Positions 1 through 10,749 of a stretch of 64,000 nucleotides of DNA are shown piece after piece. This DNA comes from Capsicum annuum (Eukaryota; Streptophyta; Magnoliopsida; Solanales; Solanaceae). The notes under the pieces were generated by a model. That model was not told where the DNA came from. It was given only the letters and a program-made list of their open reading frames with translations, and did no database searches. The stretch is taken from NCBI RefSeq assembly GCF_002878395.1, contig NW_025842280.1, positions 68,928-132,927 on the forward strand, written 5' to 3'. Each line of letters begins with the position of its first letter. Position 1 is the stretch's first letter. A program made the translations under genes and the position numbers.

Positions 1-3000
1 CTTAAAACATGCTTTAAAAGTGAGGACATAAACCATTTGCTAAAATATGCATTGAGCACATGTCTGTACATAAAAGTTATAAGGCATAGTGAAATTTATA
101 AATCATGAGCTAAAACATTTCTGTAAACTAGGTAGCGGTAGAAAGATGAATACTATATATAAATCTCAAGTTAAAGCTAAATATGCTGTAAAACTGCACT
201 GAGGATCATGTATGAATACTCAGCATGAATGCATGAACATGTAAAACGAATGCAAGACCAAGTATAAGCATGTACTGAAATGATCTGAATAACTGAATAA
301 ATGAATAATTGATATATGGACACTTGGTGATACAAACCTGAACTGATATAATTTGAATACTGAATTGAAACTTTCGGAGCTAATATTTAACCGACATGTA
401 TAATCTGAGGTAATTGGTGTCTAACTTGTAACCCCAATTGGAAGGGTGTCAGTACCTTGCCAATGGTACTAACACTGGTTGTGTGGATCCACTACACTAG
501 TGTCCTGAAGGACTAGGGTGTTGATCCTCAACTGGCGGGTGACCCCTAAGAAAGTGTTAGTCCTCAACTAGTGGGTGACCTTTCATAACCTACGTTGGCA
601 ACGTAGTTCTAGAACTTAGAGAATTATAATAAAGATCTTAGTCCTTAAATAGTTGGTGAGCCTTTATCCTTAAGTTCACTCGGTGCTAAGTATTACTCTC
701 AACTGAAGGACACTGAAGTATAACTGAAAAATAAACTGATAACCGATGTGTTCAAGTCATGGTATTTTAAAAATAATAATGCATGTATAATATGAAGTAA
801 TCATGAACATACTGATGTATATCTAATTTACTAGATATCAGATGTTCAAAACCCACCATCTCTGTTCATAATAACATTAACTGACACTAGGAGAAAATTA
901 ACAATTTAGGCCCAAAATCTCAGCAACTTGTCATAATAAGAAATTCATGTTTTTAAACATGGGAAGATGATATTCTTATTGGAAAAATCATCAGAAGAAT
1001 AATACTCATTACCACTTCAACAACAAACTTCAACCTTTCATAAGGAGTTCATTAGCGCACAATGCATTTATCTATTTATATACCAACATGACCTTCAAGC
1101 CTATCGTTATAACAATATATGAACTTCCAGGCAACAAACCACCTAATAATTTTCCTATATTATCGAATAATTTTATCCATAAAAATTTCATGCACTATCC
1201 CCAAGGAGACACACCTAGAATTCTTAGTATAACTAATTTATGGACACTTGTTTATGCAAACCTGAACTAATATAATCTAAATACTGAATTGAAAGTATAT
1301 GGGCTAACATTTAATCGACATGCCCCAATCTGAGCTAATTAGGATCCAACCTGTAATACCAGTATGAAGGGTGGTGGTACCTTGACAAGGATACCAACAC
1401 TGAATATATGGATCTACTAAATTGGTGTCCTGAAGGACTAAGATGTCAGTCCTCTATTGGCGGGTAACCCCTAAGTAAGTGTCAATCCTCAACCGATGGG
1501 TGGCCTCTCATAACCTACATTGGAAATATAGTTCATGAACTTAGAGAATTCTAATAAATGTCTCAGTCCTCAATTGGCGGGTGAGCCTTCATCCCGAGGT
1601 TCACTCGGTGCTAAGTATTACTCCAAACTAAAAGACACTAAAGTATAACTAAAACATGAACTGATAACTGATGTGCTCAAGTTATGGTATTCTGAAAATA
1701 ACAATTCATGTATAATGTGAAGTAATCATGAACATATAAACTTATGTATGTCTAATTTCCTAGGTATTGGGTGTTCATAGCCTACCAACTCTATTCATAA
1801 TAACATTAACTAACACTAAGTGACAATTCACAATTTAGGCCCAAAAACTTAGTAACTTGTCATAGTAATAAATTCATTATTTTGAACATGGGAAGATGCT
1901 ATTCTAATGGGAAAACATGTATTCATGGTTTAATGACAAAATAAACTGAAAAAATTAGGAAAAACTCATATTTGACCTGAATCTTAAAACATGAAGGGAA
2001 TTAAGCTTAAGGATTGAGAAATCTTAACATGGGTATATCATTTATAACTTGATCATATGCTTTAAATTCAGAATAACAGCATGTAAATCATGCATGGACA
2101 TGAGAATACATGAAAGATATAGTATGGGTCTAAGAAGTCATGAATAATCATTAGAACATGTTTATGAGTAAAAGTTATATCATTGGGGATTGAATTTAAA
2201 CTTCAAATAACAACTGGGTAAAAGCCCTAGATTATAAAAATTATAATTTGGGCATGAGGATAAAAGGATATACTCCTTGAATACCCACATACCTGATTAA
2301 TTTTGATTCTTGAATTAAAGTTTTGGGGATTTGGACTTGGAGATGAAACACCCTAATTTCTTACTTTGAGAGAAGAGAAAATCACATGTTTATTGAGTAA
2401 TTTAGTGTTGTATTGATAATGAGGGAGTTGGGGTTGTTTTGGCTTTTTATTCACCTTAAAATAGCTTATGCCATGTAGTTTTGGGGTTAAAAGAGTGGGA
2501 AAAGACCAAAAAGCTCCATAAAAACCATCTGGAAGTCGCCTAGAAGCAGTCCCGATGACTTAGGTCATGGATCATAGGGTTTGGACACGATTCTTGACTT
2601 GAGTCATGGTTAGAAGTCTAATTTTATCCTCAACTACCTAGATTACGACTCCCTCCTAATAACACCTAACGAGATATTACAAGTCGTAGTCTGGGCAGCT
2701 TTGACAGTGCTTCAATATTTTGGCCAAAACTTTTTAGGTCGATATTGGATTAAGGAAAAATCGATATCCTTGAAAATCTAATTAAATTATCTAGTTTTTC
2801 ATATGTCTTGAGATCAAAATTCTTAGCATACCAAAAGTTATACTCTTTTAAAGATGATTATAGTTATATTCTTTACAAGAATTTAATCGCTAAGGGATGT
2901 TTTGACTTGTCTATTAGATAGGAGTTATTGGGATCTTAAAATATGCATAAATCACTAATAAAAATACCAAAACATGATTTTTTTAATGAACTTAAAGATT

Positions 3001-3035
3001 GATTCAAATATTAGCTTGAATTTTGGGGTGTTACA
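1..3035 (-). repeat. Ty3/gypsy LTR (element H), minus strand, continues off the left edge
   Basis: Read on the minus strand this begins at 3035 with TGTAACACCCC, the start type seen in the other gypsy LTRs here, and runs through the same modules in the same order: a promoter-proximal tract, a splice-donor-like CAG|GTATGTGGG (intron side starting at 2292), the conserved leader block with the CTACGTTGCCAACGTAG hairpin (590-606), and a 3' part that matches the C-family LTR near 40060. The LTR 3' end, primer site and internal region lie beyond position 1. It is longer than its relatives because of an internal duplication. No coding region is seen; the short frame at 1088-1270 has no recognisable motif. 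Confidence 0.75.
300..1915 (-). repeat. Internal direct duplication within the left LTR
   Basis: Bases about 300-990 and about 1240-1915 are two diverged copies of the same LTR segment. Both hold 'gacacttg', 'tgaattgaaa', the 'gtcctcaa..ggcgggtgacc' block, the hairpin (590-606 and 1515-1531), 'ttcactcggtgctaagtattactc' and 'aacatgggaagatg' in the same order. About 250 bases between them (990-1240) match nothing else here that I can recognise. The copies differ at many bases, so the duplication is old. It could also be two overlapping LTR insertions. Confidence 0.75.
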
Positions 3036-3282
3036 TTATCCTAACTCAAACCCCACATGCCTAAATTTCTTGACTTCTTGAAGGGAACTTGGAGTTTGAG
3101 CCTTGAGAGGTAAATTATTGGAAGAAACCCTATCCTTTAGTTCTTGAGAGTGGGAGAGGAATGGATTTTGTTAACTGACTGAGAAAGGGGCAAATAATGC
3201 CTATTTTATATTTTAGGTCGTGGGTAGGGAGTTTAAAGAGGAGAAAAGACCAAAAATCCCTTAACCCTTAGGTGAATAAAGT
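3036..3282 (-). repeat. Second minus-strand gypsy LTR fragment, cut on both sides
   Basis: The reverse complement has a 'ggtcttttctcc' tract, 'ctctcaag..', and a donor-like AG|GCATGTGGGG in which GT has become GC. This is the promoter/leader part of a gypsy LTR. It starts directly beyond the end of element H at 3035 and stops where the plus-strand LTR of element G begins at 3283, so it is probably the remains of an older LTR into which both inserted. No coding content. Confidence 0.5.
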
Positions 3283-3767
3283 TGTATACCCCAAGTATTC
3301 ATGTTCTAAACTTCTCAAAATATTTCCCGTGAATTTAGCTTTCCAACACAACAAGTCTCTCCTAAATCCGACATCGTGGCAGAAGGTTATGAAAATTTTC
3401 TCCCAGGAAGTTGTCGTCTAACCAGTGACTATGAATTACTTGAAGATCGATAATAAGACCCTATAATTCATTAAATAGACTCATAGTCACAATAATAAGG
3501 GTCCCATATTCAAACTCAGTGACCAAAACTCCACTCTATGATTCATAATCAGACATGACGAGTCATTGGGAGGGACTCATAGTCATAATAGTATTTAGCC
3601 AAGGATCCCTTCCCGTGATTATGAGTCCAGCACACAACTCGTAGTCAAACCTTACGAGTCATTTTGTGGTCCCATAGCTTCACCAGTAAAATACCTAAGA
3701 TTCATGCTTCAAACTGCGACTCCATCTAGCAACTCGTAGTCAGTCATTTAGGCTTCCCAAAAGGGGG

Positions 3768-3775
3768 TATAAAAG
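3768..3775 (+). promoter_or_regulatory. Candidate TATA box in LTR G
   Basis: TATAAAAG follows a GGGGG run and sits about 485 bases into the LTR, upstream of the splice-donor-like site, where the U3/R boundary is expected. Position and sequence fit a pol II TATA box. No transcription start is known. Confidence 0.5.
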
Positions 3776-4296
3776 ACCCCAAAAACCCCAATTCCATTAT
3801 TTATCATAATTTATCTTAAAGAAACCAAAAGGGGTGGTTTTGTCTTCTCCCAATAAGCAATTAGGTCTTATCAAGAAAGTCCAATTCCCACGAAGATTCA
3901 TCAAAGCTTCTATACTCAGGTATGTGGGATATTCAACAAGGGGCTCCTTTTACCTATTGAGCCCCAACATTTTCCCCAATTTTCAAGTTTAATTCCTCTT
4001 TTGATTTATTGTTCCATGAAAATTATAAATTTTATGATTCCTCCATGTTATTCTTGAATTCAACCATAAAAAATATTTAGTTTCCCATAACTTCAAGTAT
4101 TCTTCCATACTCAAATCATGGTAACTTGTTATATTGATAAAATTGACGGATTCTTGAGTTAAGTCATAAAATTTCCTATCATGTAATTATATTAAAATTA
4201 TTATATTAATTATATTATTTTTATGCTAGTGGGTTATGAACACCCAATACCTAAATGATCATGCATACTATAATTTTCAAGATTTCAAGTTATGTA

Positions 4297-4299
<3 letters not shown>

Positions 4300-4328
<29 letters not shown>
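4300..4328. repeat. (AT)n microsatellite
   Basis: About 14 uninterrupted AT dinucleotides inside LTR G, flanked by TATGTATGC and CCATGAAG. It was probably gained after insertion, since the other LTR copies lack it. Confidence 0.95.
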
Positions 4329-4330
<2 letters not shown>

Positions 4331-5345
4331 ATGAAGTTTATAGCATTGTCACACTAAGCATTATCAGTATTGAATCATGTTAATCAATTATCATTACTAG
4401 TGTCATTCAGTTGTAAGTAACACTTAACACCAAATGAACGCAGGGATGGCATCTCCCTCGTCAGTTAGGCATGAGTCGTTAGTAATGGTACTTATGTTCT
4501 AGAACTACGGTGCCACTGTAGATTATGAGGGTCCCCCATTAGTATAGGCATGGAACCCCATTTTTTGGGGACATCAGTAAGTGGATCCAAGCCAGCCAGT
4601 GTTGTACCCATGGCAACACACCGACATCCTTCTAACTGTGATTATAGGTTGGACCTCGATTAGATCAAAATGGGGCATGTCGGTTATAGTTAGATCCTAC
4701 AGTCTCATATCAATATTTAGACAATACCAATTTAGGTTTGCATGACCAAGTGTCCAGTCTATCAGTTAATTAGTTAAATAATTTTACAAATCATTTTAGA
4801 ATACGTTTTTCTTGGTCTTGTATTCGATTTACATATCAATGAATTTATTCTCAGTACCATTATAAATATATATACATCATTTAGTCCTTATATCATATAC
4901 CAGTACATTCGAAGTATCGAATACATACATTTTTTGTGCTATATTGATTTCATAATTTATGTTCGAACGATCAATTTCTAGATTACATATAGTCCGTTCT
5001 TGTATTACTCTACAACAGTCGTGATGAGTACTCATCTTTCAAGGAAAAGTTATCCATAGTAATTTTCAGTACTTCTTTTATTACTATCACTAAGAGTTAG
5101 TTGGGGGTTGGTCCCATCAACTCCCCATGTTTAGAGGCTTTCAGATAATTAGACTTGATTTCAGTTTTATCAGATGTTTATATATATTGATTAATTATTT
5201 CCAGATATATCTTGTTAGTTTTCCCAATTTTAACTTTCGTATAGCATATTATGTTATTATTATCTTCAGTGCTCATAGTAAGCACAAGACCATGGGCCCC
5301 AAGCACCATGTTATGACTAGGTGTAGTCTCAAGGCCAGAAAAACT

Positions 5346-5357
5346 TGGTATCAGAGC
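5346..5357 (+). other. Primer binding site (initiator Met tRNA) of element G
   Basis: TGGTATCAGAGC is the standard complement of the 3' end of initiator methionine tRNA used by plant LTR retrotransposons. It lies a few bases after the LTR end and sets that border. Confidence 0.85.
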
Positions 5358-5558
5358 ACAATGTTTAAATTTTCCTATGGTGTTTGAATCCACATTAAGT
5401 AGAGTCTTGTTAATGGGTGTGAAGTACGCCACACTTATAAGTGAGAGGATACGAGATTTTTAGGAATGTTTTCCTTCTTTCAGTATTTATGTTGTGCGAT
5501 GGAGCTTGGGCTCTATTGGCTTTCGTCTTCTAACTTATCCTTTGTTTGTTTGTAGAAA

Positions 5559-6730
5559 ATGCCTCCTAGAAGGGAAAACAAAAGAAGGAACGGGGACCAT
5601 CTTGCACCGACATCTATTCAGGAAGACCCTCTAGATGAACATGTCTCCCATGCCGAATTCAGGGCCACTTTCATAGTTTTGGCTAATCTATGGCTGGCTA
5701 GAATAACCAGTAGGTTGTTGCCCCAACCAATCCAGTAGTGAATACGACAACTTCTAGGATCCGTAACTTAACTTAGATGAATCCTCTTGTGTTCTCTAGA
5801 TCCAAGTCTAAGGAGAATCCACAAGATTGTCTAGATTGTGTACAGAAGTTCACCAATATTATGGTTATTACTCCTAGTGAAAGTGCTGACTTATCTTCTT
5901 ACCAGTTGTAAGGGGTAGCTCATACTTAGGTTAAATAGTAGAAGAAAGATAGAGATTGCAATGCAGGGCCTTTAGAGTAGGATAAGTTTACTATTGCCTT
6001 CTTAGACTGATTCTTTCCACTCAAGTTAATGGAGGCCAAGGTGAAAGAGTTCATCAATCTAAAGTAGGGTAACATGAGCGTGAAGGATTACTCACTCAAC
6101 TTCACCTAGTTATCAAGGTATGCTCTGACTATGGTGGGTGGCGCTGGGTCTAGAATGAGTAAGTTCGTGTTGGGAGTTTCTGAAGATGTAGTCAAAGAGT
6201 GAAGAATAACTATGTTGATTAAGGAGATGAATCTCTTTAGAATGATGGTTTATGATCAGCAGATTAAGGAAGAGAAGCTTAAAGAAAATAAAAGGGAGAA
6301 TAAAAGGGCCAAAACTGGTAGTTTTAACTTCTCTCAGTAAAGATTCGATGGTGGAAATCATTCTTAACTTTGCCAAAATTCTTTAGCCCTAACCCCGTGT
6401 TCTGCTAGTGCTCCAGTACCTAAGTTCTTATCAGATATTCATGATAGAGTGCTAGGCTCTAAGTCCTAAAGTAGTGTGAACAGTGGATGCACAAATCCAG
6501 TCCACAAGAAGTGTGATAAAAACCATAAAAGTGAGTATTTAGTTGGCAGCAATGCGTGTTTTGAGTGTGGTAAGATAGGCTGCAGAATAGAGGATTGCCC
6601 AATAGGGATATAGAAGGCCAGGAATGATCGTCAGCAAGTCCCGACTAATTCATCAACAGCATTAATAGGTCGCCCTACTCAGTAGGGTGCCACTTTTAGT
6701 ACGACCAGTGGACAATACCAAAATTGAATC
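5559..6730 (+). pseudogene. Broken gag of element G
   Basis: The start is the ATG in AAAATGCCTCCTAGAAGG, the gag start type of this lineage (M-P-P-R-R). An acceptor-like TTTGTTTGTTTGTAG ends four bases upstream, at 5555. Translation gives pieces of a Ty3/gypsy capsid (for example M-S-V-K-D-Y-S near 6073) broken by frameshifts and stops. Near 6548 a zinc knuckle reads C-F-E-C-G-K-I-G-C-R-I-E-D-C: the metal-binding His of CCHC is replaced by Cys. The original product packaged RNA into the particle; this copy cannot encode it. Confidence 0.8.
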
Positions 6731-6769
6731 TATGTCCTCCAAACTCGACAGGATCAGAAAAGTTCTCCT

Positions 6770-7412
6770 GATGTGGTTATTTGTACATTATAAGTCTTTC
6801 ACCTTTATATTTATGCATTATTAGACCCAACAACTTTACTTTCCTTCATGAATCCTTATATAGCCATAGATTTCAGTGTAAGTCCCGACATATTAGCAGA
6901 ACCTTTCTCAGTGTCTAGTCTAATAGGTAGTTCTATTATAGCCAGACAGGTATACAAAAATTGCACAGTCACAGTATCTTAGAAAATCATGTTAGTTGAT
7001 CTTAAAGAATTAGAGATGACCAATTCCGATATCAATCTTGGCATAGATTGGCTACACTCTCTCTATGCCTCAGTTGACTGTAGAAATAGGATAGTTCAGT
7101 TTCAGCTCCCTAATGATCCATTCTTAGAAAAAAGAGGTAGTACCTCAGTCTTGATAGGTTGATTTGTCTTATTCCTTAAGGCGAGGAAAATGATTTCTAA
7201 GGGATGTATTTACCATCTTGTTTGAATCAAGGACTAAAGTTTCAAAACTCCAAGTCTCGAGTCAGTTCTAGTGGTAAATGAGTTTCCAGATGTATTTTCT
7301 GTAGATTTTCCCGGAGTTCCTCCTGAAAGAAAAATCGACTTCAAAATAGATCTCCACCTAGATGACCAGCCTATTTTGATTCCACCTTACAGAGTGGCTC
7401 CATTTGAGTTAT
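6770..7412 (+). pseudogene. Broken protease and start of RT of element G
   Basis: Around 6820-7100 the translation gives a retropepsin pattern (A-L-L-D-P, later D-I-N-L-G-I-D-W-L), with DP in place of the catalytic DSG/DTG. From about 7260 it gives the RT entry motif [12 protein letters not shown] and I-P-P-Y-R-V-A-P, and then ends. The stretch is largely in one frame but holds stops (for example near 7160 and 7225). The RT palm, RNase H and integrase are missing. Confidence 0.8.
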
Positions 7413-8238
7413 TTCTCTGTTCATCAATAATTGTTCATTATTAACTTGACATGTAGATTAAAAACTAGTAAATGATATAGATGACTTTACCATATTATTT
7501 TTTTAAAATAATACTTTTAATTCTTTGAAAAATATATTAGATAGTGAATCATATTTAATGTTAAGGGTAAAAGAGATATAAATGAGTAGATTATTTATTA
7601 ATTTTTTAAATTGGACAAACATTATTTATAAATATCTATTTTTAATATAATGTATAAATAAAGATAAACGAAGAGATTATTATTGAGTTTCTAATAGTCA
7701 AACTTACACAAATGGATCCTCTTGTATGTTCCCATAACCATCGTATTTAATTCAATCCCAAAACAAAACAAAATTTAATGGACCAAAAATAAAATTCAGT
7801 AAAGCACCAAAATAAAATTCATATAATGTTGGCACACGCTTTCAAAATCTAATGTCATATTCCTGTGGACACTATTCGTATTAAAAAAGAAAAAAGGCAT
7901 AAAATTCTCCGAAACTTGTACGCTAAATTTATTTTACGGTTCTAACTTTATGATAAATTTTTTACACTCCTAAACTCTTTTTAAGTAAATTTTATTCCTC
8001 GCTGAAGGTGACATAGCAAAGAAAGTGAGACTACTACTTCTCCACGCTCTTGACAAACGAAAAACATCGAAAACAAAAAACAGTCCAATTAAACAGGTGC
8101 CAAGTTTTAATTGAATGTTATTATCTAATTACACTTAATTCTTTAGTGGGGCCTTCTCTTTCCTTTCCTTTTCTTATTTTTTTTTTCATTTTTTTTGTAT
8201 TCTCTCTTTCTTTCTTTTCCCTATATTTGCACTAAATG
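7413..8238. other. AT-rich non-coding stretch; weak MULE-terminus-like segment at 7890-8030
   Basis: No frame, LTR or RNA gene is recognisable. At about 7890-8030 the text (aggcataaaattctccgaaactt, then ttacactcctaaactc) resembles termini of non-autonomous Mutator-like elements, such as the one at 32674. I found no matching inverted end or TSD, so this is a hint only. The frame at 8050-8235 is a translation of pyrimidine-rich DNA. Confidence 0.35.
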
Positions 8239-8480
8239 GATGTCACGATCCAAAATGATCGTGAATGACACTCACACTAATTTTTTTTGTATGAGAACCA
8301 TCTAACCCAAACAATTACCAATCATTTAGTCAATATTAACACGAGGTTATCATAAAAAACAGCTTAATGATAATAAATTCAAAACTAATCATTATTAATA
8401 TGGAAATCAAACAAACTACCTATTAAAAGATCTTTCAATTAGTCTAAGAGTGGTATTTTAATAGGAAATCTTGCATTTTT
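8239..8480 (+). repeat. Fragment of an LTR 5' end (TGTCACGAtCC type)
   Basis: It starts TGTCACGATCCAAAATGATC, the LTR start found in several Solanaceae gypsy families (recalled, not searched), and continues with 'aatggaaatcaaac..ctacctattaaaagatc' and 'tctaagagtggta', also familiar from such LTRs. The match fades near 8480. No internal region follows. Confidence 0.45.
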
Positions 8481-8689
8481 CTATAAAACCCACTTTTCAT
8501 AGTCACATTTTATATAATCACTATTTATAGCCGGTTGTATTCGATTTATACCCATAGTATTTGGTTTTACAGATAGTATGTATTCATATAAAATATGAAT
8601 ACTGTCCCTATTTAGTCGCATAAGAAATGGAATTTAATATTTTTAAAAAGAAAAAAATCTCAATTACGCTTATCTCGTTGAAGTGAATA

Positions 8690-8960
8690 TTTTCTTACCT
8701 AACACTACCATTATCTTTTTTTTATATTTTTGATTTTTTTTGTTTTTTCCGTTTTTTCTTCCTCTTTTTTTCTATTTTTTCCTACTTTTATTTTTTTCGT
8801 TTCTTTCTTTTTGTGTTTTTGTTTTTTCTCTCATTAATCTCTAACTTCTATTTCTCTTTCTTCTTTGTTTTTTTTAATTTTCTTTTTTGTACTTATTTTA
8901 TTTATTATTATTTTTTTATTCTATTTTATATTTTTTGTATTTTCAAAAAATATGACTAGT
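8690..8960. repeat. Poly-pyrimidine low-complexity block
   Basis: About 270 bases almost wholly T with scattered C (runs such as ctttttttttata, ttttttcttcctc), changing at about 8960 into TATTTGTA-rich DNA. The opposite composition appears at 9921-10190, giving a mirror layout. Any open frame here is a phenylalanine-rich artefact. Confidence 0.85.
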
Positions 8961-9730
8961 CGAGCACAATTCATGGATGATAACGTAAATACCACAATTG
9001 TTTATCGTATTTGTAGTCATACCGCCATTTATATTTTTGTATTCATTGATACAACTATATTTGTATTTGTATTTTAATGTTCACACTTGTATTTGTATTT
9101 GTTAGTTTGTGCCATCATTTATATTTTATATAATTCACACTTGTATTTTAAAAAACTATTATGTATTTGTATTTATAATTGACTGCATATTATATTGGAT
9201 TATATTTATATTATGATTTTATTGTGTTTCTATATTTAGATTATATTTGGATTATGTTTGTAATTGTATTCTATTTTCTTCGATATCTTTTTATTTTTAA
9301 AAAGTTATTTTGTATTTGTATTTGTAAGGTGATTGCATATTGTATTTAGTTGTGACTCTGTACAATTTATCATTTGTATTTGTGTAAAAACAAGTAAGTT
9401 CATTAATTGAATTTTCGTGATTCTAAAATATATAAATATGTAATGTATTATTTGATACAAATGTACCATTTTTTATTTGTATATCTAAATTATCATTCAT
9501 ATTTGTAAATAAATAAATATTACTTGATACAAATACAATGACAAACAAATGAAACAAATAATTTTACAAATACAAATACAATATTATTTTTGTATATATT
9601 GTATTTGTATAAAAATTTGAGTTGTATTTATTTGTATAAATAAATACAAATAGTATCAATAAATACAAACAAATATTCTTAGATAGAAAATCAATCGTTT
9701 CTTTTCAATAATTAAAAAATACAAATGATA
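8961..9730. repeat. Degenerate TATTTGTA-rich repeat tract
   Basis: GTATTTGTATTT-type words recur many times on the plus strand to about 9480. They flip to the complement (ACAAATACAAAT) at about 9520-9660 and flip back after about 9720. The spacing is irregular until the 26-bp array begins at 9731. No coding content. Confidence 0.8.
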
Positions 9731-9920
9731 GTTCACACTTGTATTTATATGTTATAGTTCGCATTTGTATTTGTATTTTATCGTTCACACTTGTATTTAT
9801 ATGTTATAGTTCGCATTTGAATTTGTATTTTATAGTTCGCACTTGTATTTGTATGTTATAATTCACATTTGTATTTTTATTTTATAGTTTGCACTTGTAT
9901 TTGTGTTTGATAATTTACAC
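9731..9920. repeat. 26-bp minisatellite, seven copies, partly dimeric
   Basis: Seven head-to-tail units of exactly 26 bases (first unit GTTCACACTTGTATTTATAT plus GTTATA) fill 9731-9912, and a partial eighth reaches 9920. Units 1 and 3 are identical and unit 4 is nearly unit 2, so part of the array grew as a 52-bp dimer. There are no unique spacers. Confidence 0.9.
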
Positions 9921-10190
9921 AAATGAAAAGAAGGAGAGAAATTGAAAACAAGAAAAAGGAAGGAGAAAAAATGAGAGAAAAAGAAGGAGAAAAAATACAA
10001 AAAAAAAAAAAAGGAGCAAAATGAAAAGGAAAAAAAGAAAAAGAAAAAAATGAATAAAAAATAAAAAGAAAAAAGTGAAAAAATAAAAAATAAAAAATAA
10101 ATAAAAAGCAACAAAAAAAAAAAAAAAAGAGAATAATAGAAAAATAGAAAAAAAGAGAAAAAACATGAGAAAGATTATGAATAATTAATA
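9921..10190. repeat. Poly-purine low-complexity block
   Basis: Nearly pure A/G (aaaagaaggagagaaa, gaaaaaaagaaaaag). Its complement resembles the block at 8690-8960. On the minus strand it opens long Phe/Leu/Ser-rich frames that I do not accept as genes. Confidence 0.85.
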
Positions 10191-10374
10191 GGCAAGAGGG
10201 GGCTATAAAATGTAATTAATTAAAAATTAGTCTTTAAGTGGTAGTAAAAGCCCAATAATGATTGATCCGGATAATTTTCCCATTTTGATAACTGCTAACT
10301 ATGTTAAATTTAGATGTTAGTAATCACACCACATGGAAAAGTATAATTTATTAGTTTAACATATGATTATAATT

Positions 10375-10463
10375 CTCCGAAAATAGTGGTATATACTGTG
10401 TATATTTTACCCTCTTCAGACCCCATTATGTGGGAATACACTGGGTTTTTATTGTTGTTGTTG
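10375..10463 (+). mobile_element. 5'-truncated TS/SolS-type SINE with target-site duplication
   Basis: The 89-bp body carries the SINE 3' signature CAGACCCCATTATGTGGGAA..CACTGGG followed by TTGTTGTTG, the tail of the Solanaceae TS/SolS SINEs. It is bracketed by an imperfect direct repeat: AACATATGATTATAATT at 10358-10374 and AACATATGTATTATAATT at 10464-10481 (one extra T). The tRNA-derived 5' half with the pol III boxes is absent, as expected when LINE-driven reverse transcription stops early. Confidence 0.8.
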
Positions 10464-10749
10464 AACATATGTATTATAATTAGTTTAATTGTATGTATCT
10501 CGCATGTGTAATTTTTTATTATTTAAAATTAGATGATTATGTCTATTACCAAGGTTTTAAGTAAAGTGCAAAAAAATTAATTAAATTACTTCTCAAATAT
10601 CTTTCACACTTTAACATAATAGTGCAAACATAACATATATTATATTATAAGTACATATAATTTTACCACCAAAAGTTTCAAGTAGTAATGGATTGTCACT
10701 TTTGCGCTTGTCATGCAGTACCCCTTTTCGTTGTTGCTAGATTAAGAGA

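Larger units (their letters stand above)
3283..5339 (+). repeat. 5' LTR of element G (about 2.06 kb)
   Basis: It starts TGTATACCCC directly after the minus-strand fragment and ends just before the primer site at 5346. It contains a TATA box (3768-3775), a CAG|GTATGT donor-like site (intron from 3920), a (TA)n run, the conserved leader block with hairpin CTACGGTGCCACTGTAG (4505-4521), and the usual 'gtctcaagg' tail. The terminal TGACA of sister LTRs is decayed here, so the 3' border is good to a few bases only. Confidence 0.8.
3283..7412 (+). mobile_element. Element G: 3'-truncated Ty3/gypsy chromovirus-type retrotransposon
   Basis: The order is 5' LTR, primer binding site, gag with zinc knuckle, aspartic protease and the first part of reverse transcriptase. 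The homology stops abruptly at about 7412, just after the PPYRVAP motif that precedes the RT core. The rest of pol and the 3' LTR are absent, so no TSD can be tested. Every frame carries stops. The LTR start resembles the short LTR-like piece at 58774, so related elements contributed to both places. Confidence 0.85.

Noticed and set aside
9731..9920. Regular short repeats considered as a CRISPR array
   Set aside because: Units are directly adjacent with no spacers, and the sequence is a plant genome.
9863..10166. Two long overlapping Phe/Leu-rich minus-strand frames that look like membrane proteins
   Set aside because: They are translations of the poly-purine block; low-complexity DNA lacks stops by composition.
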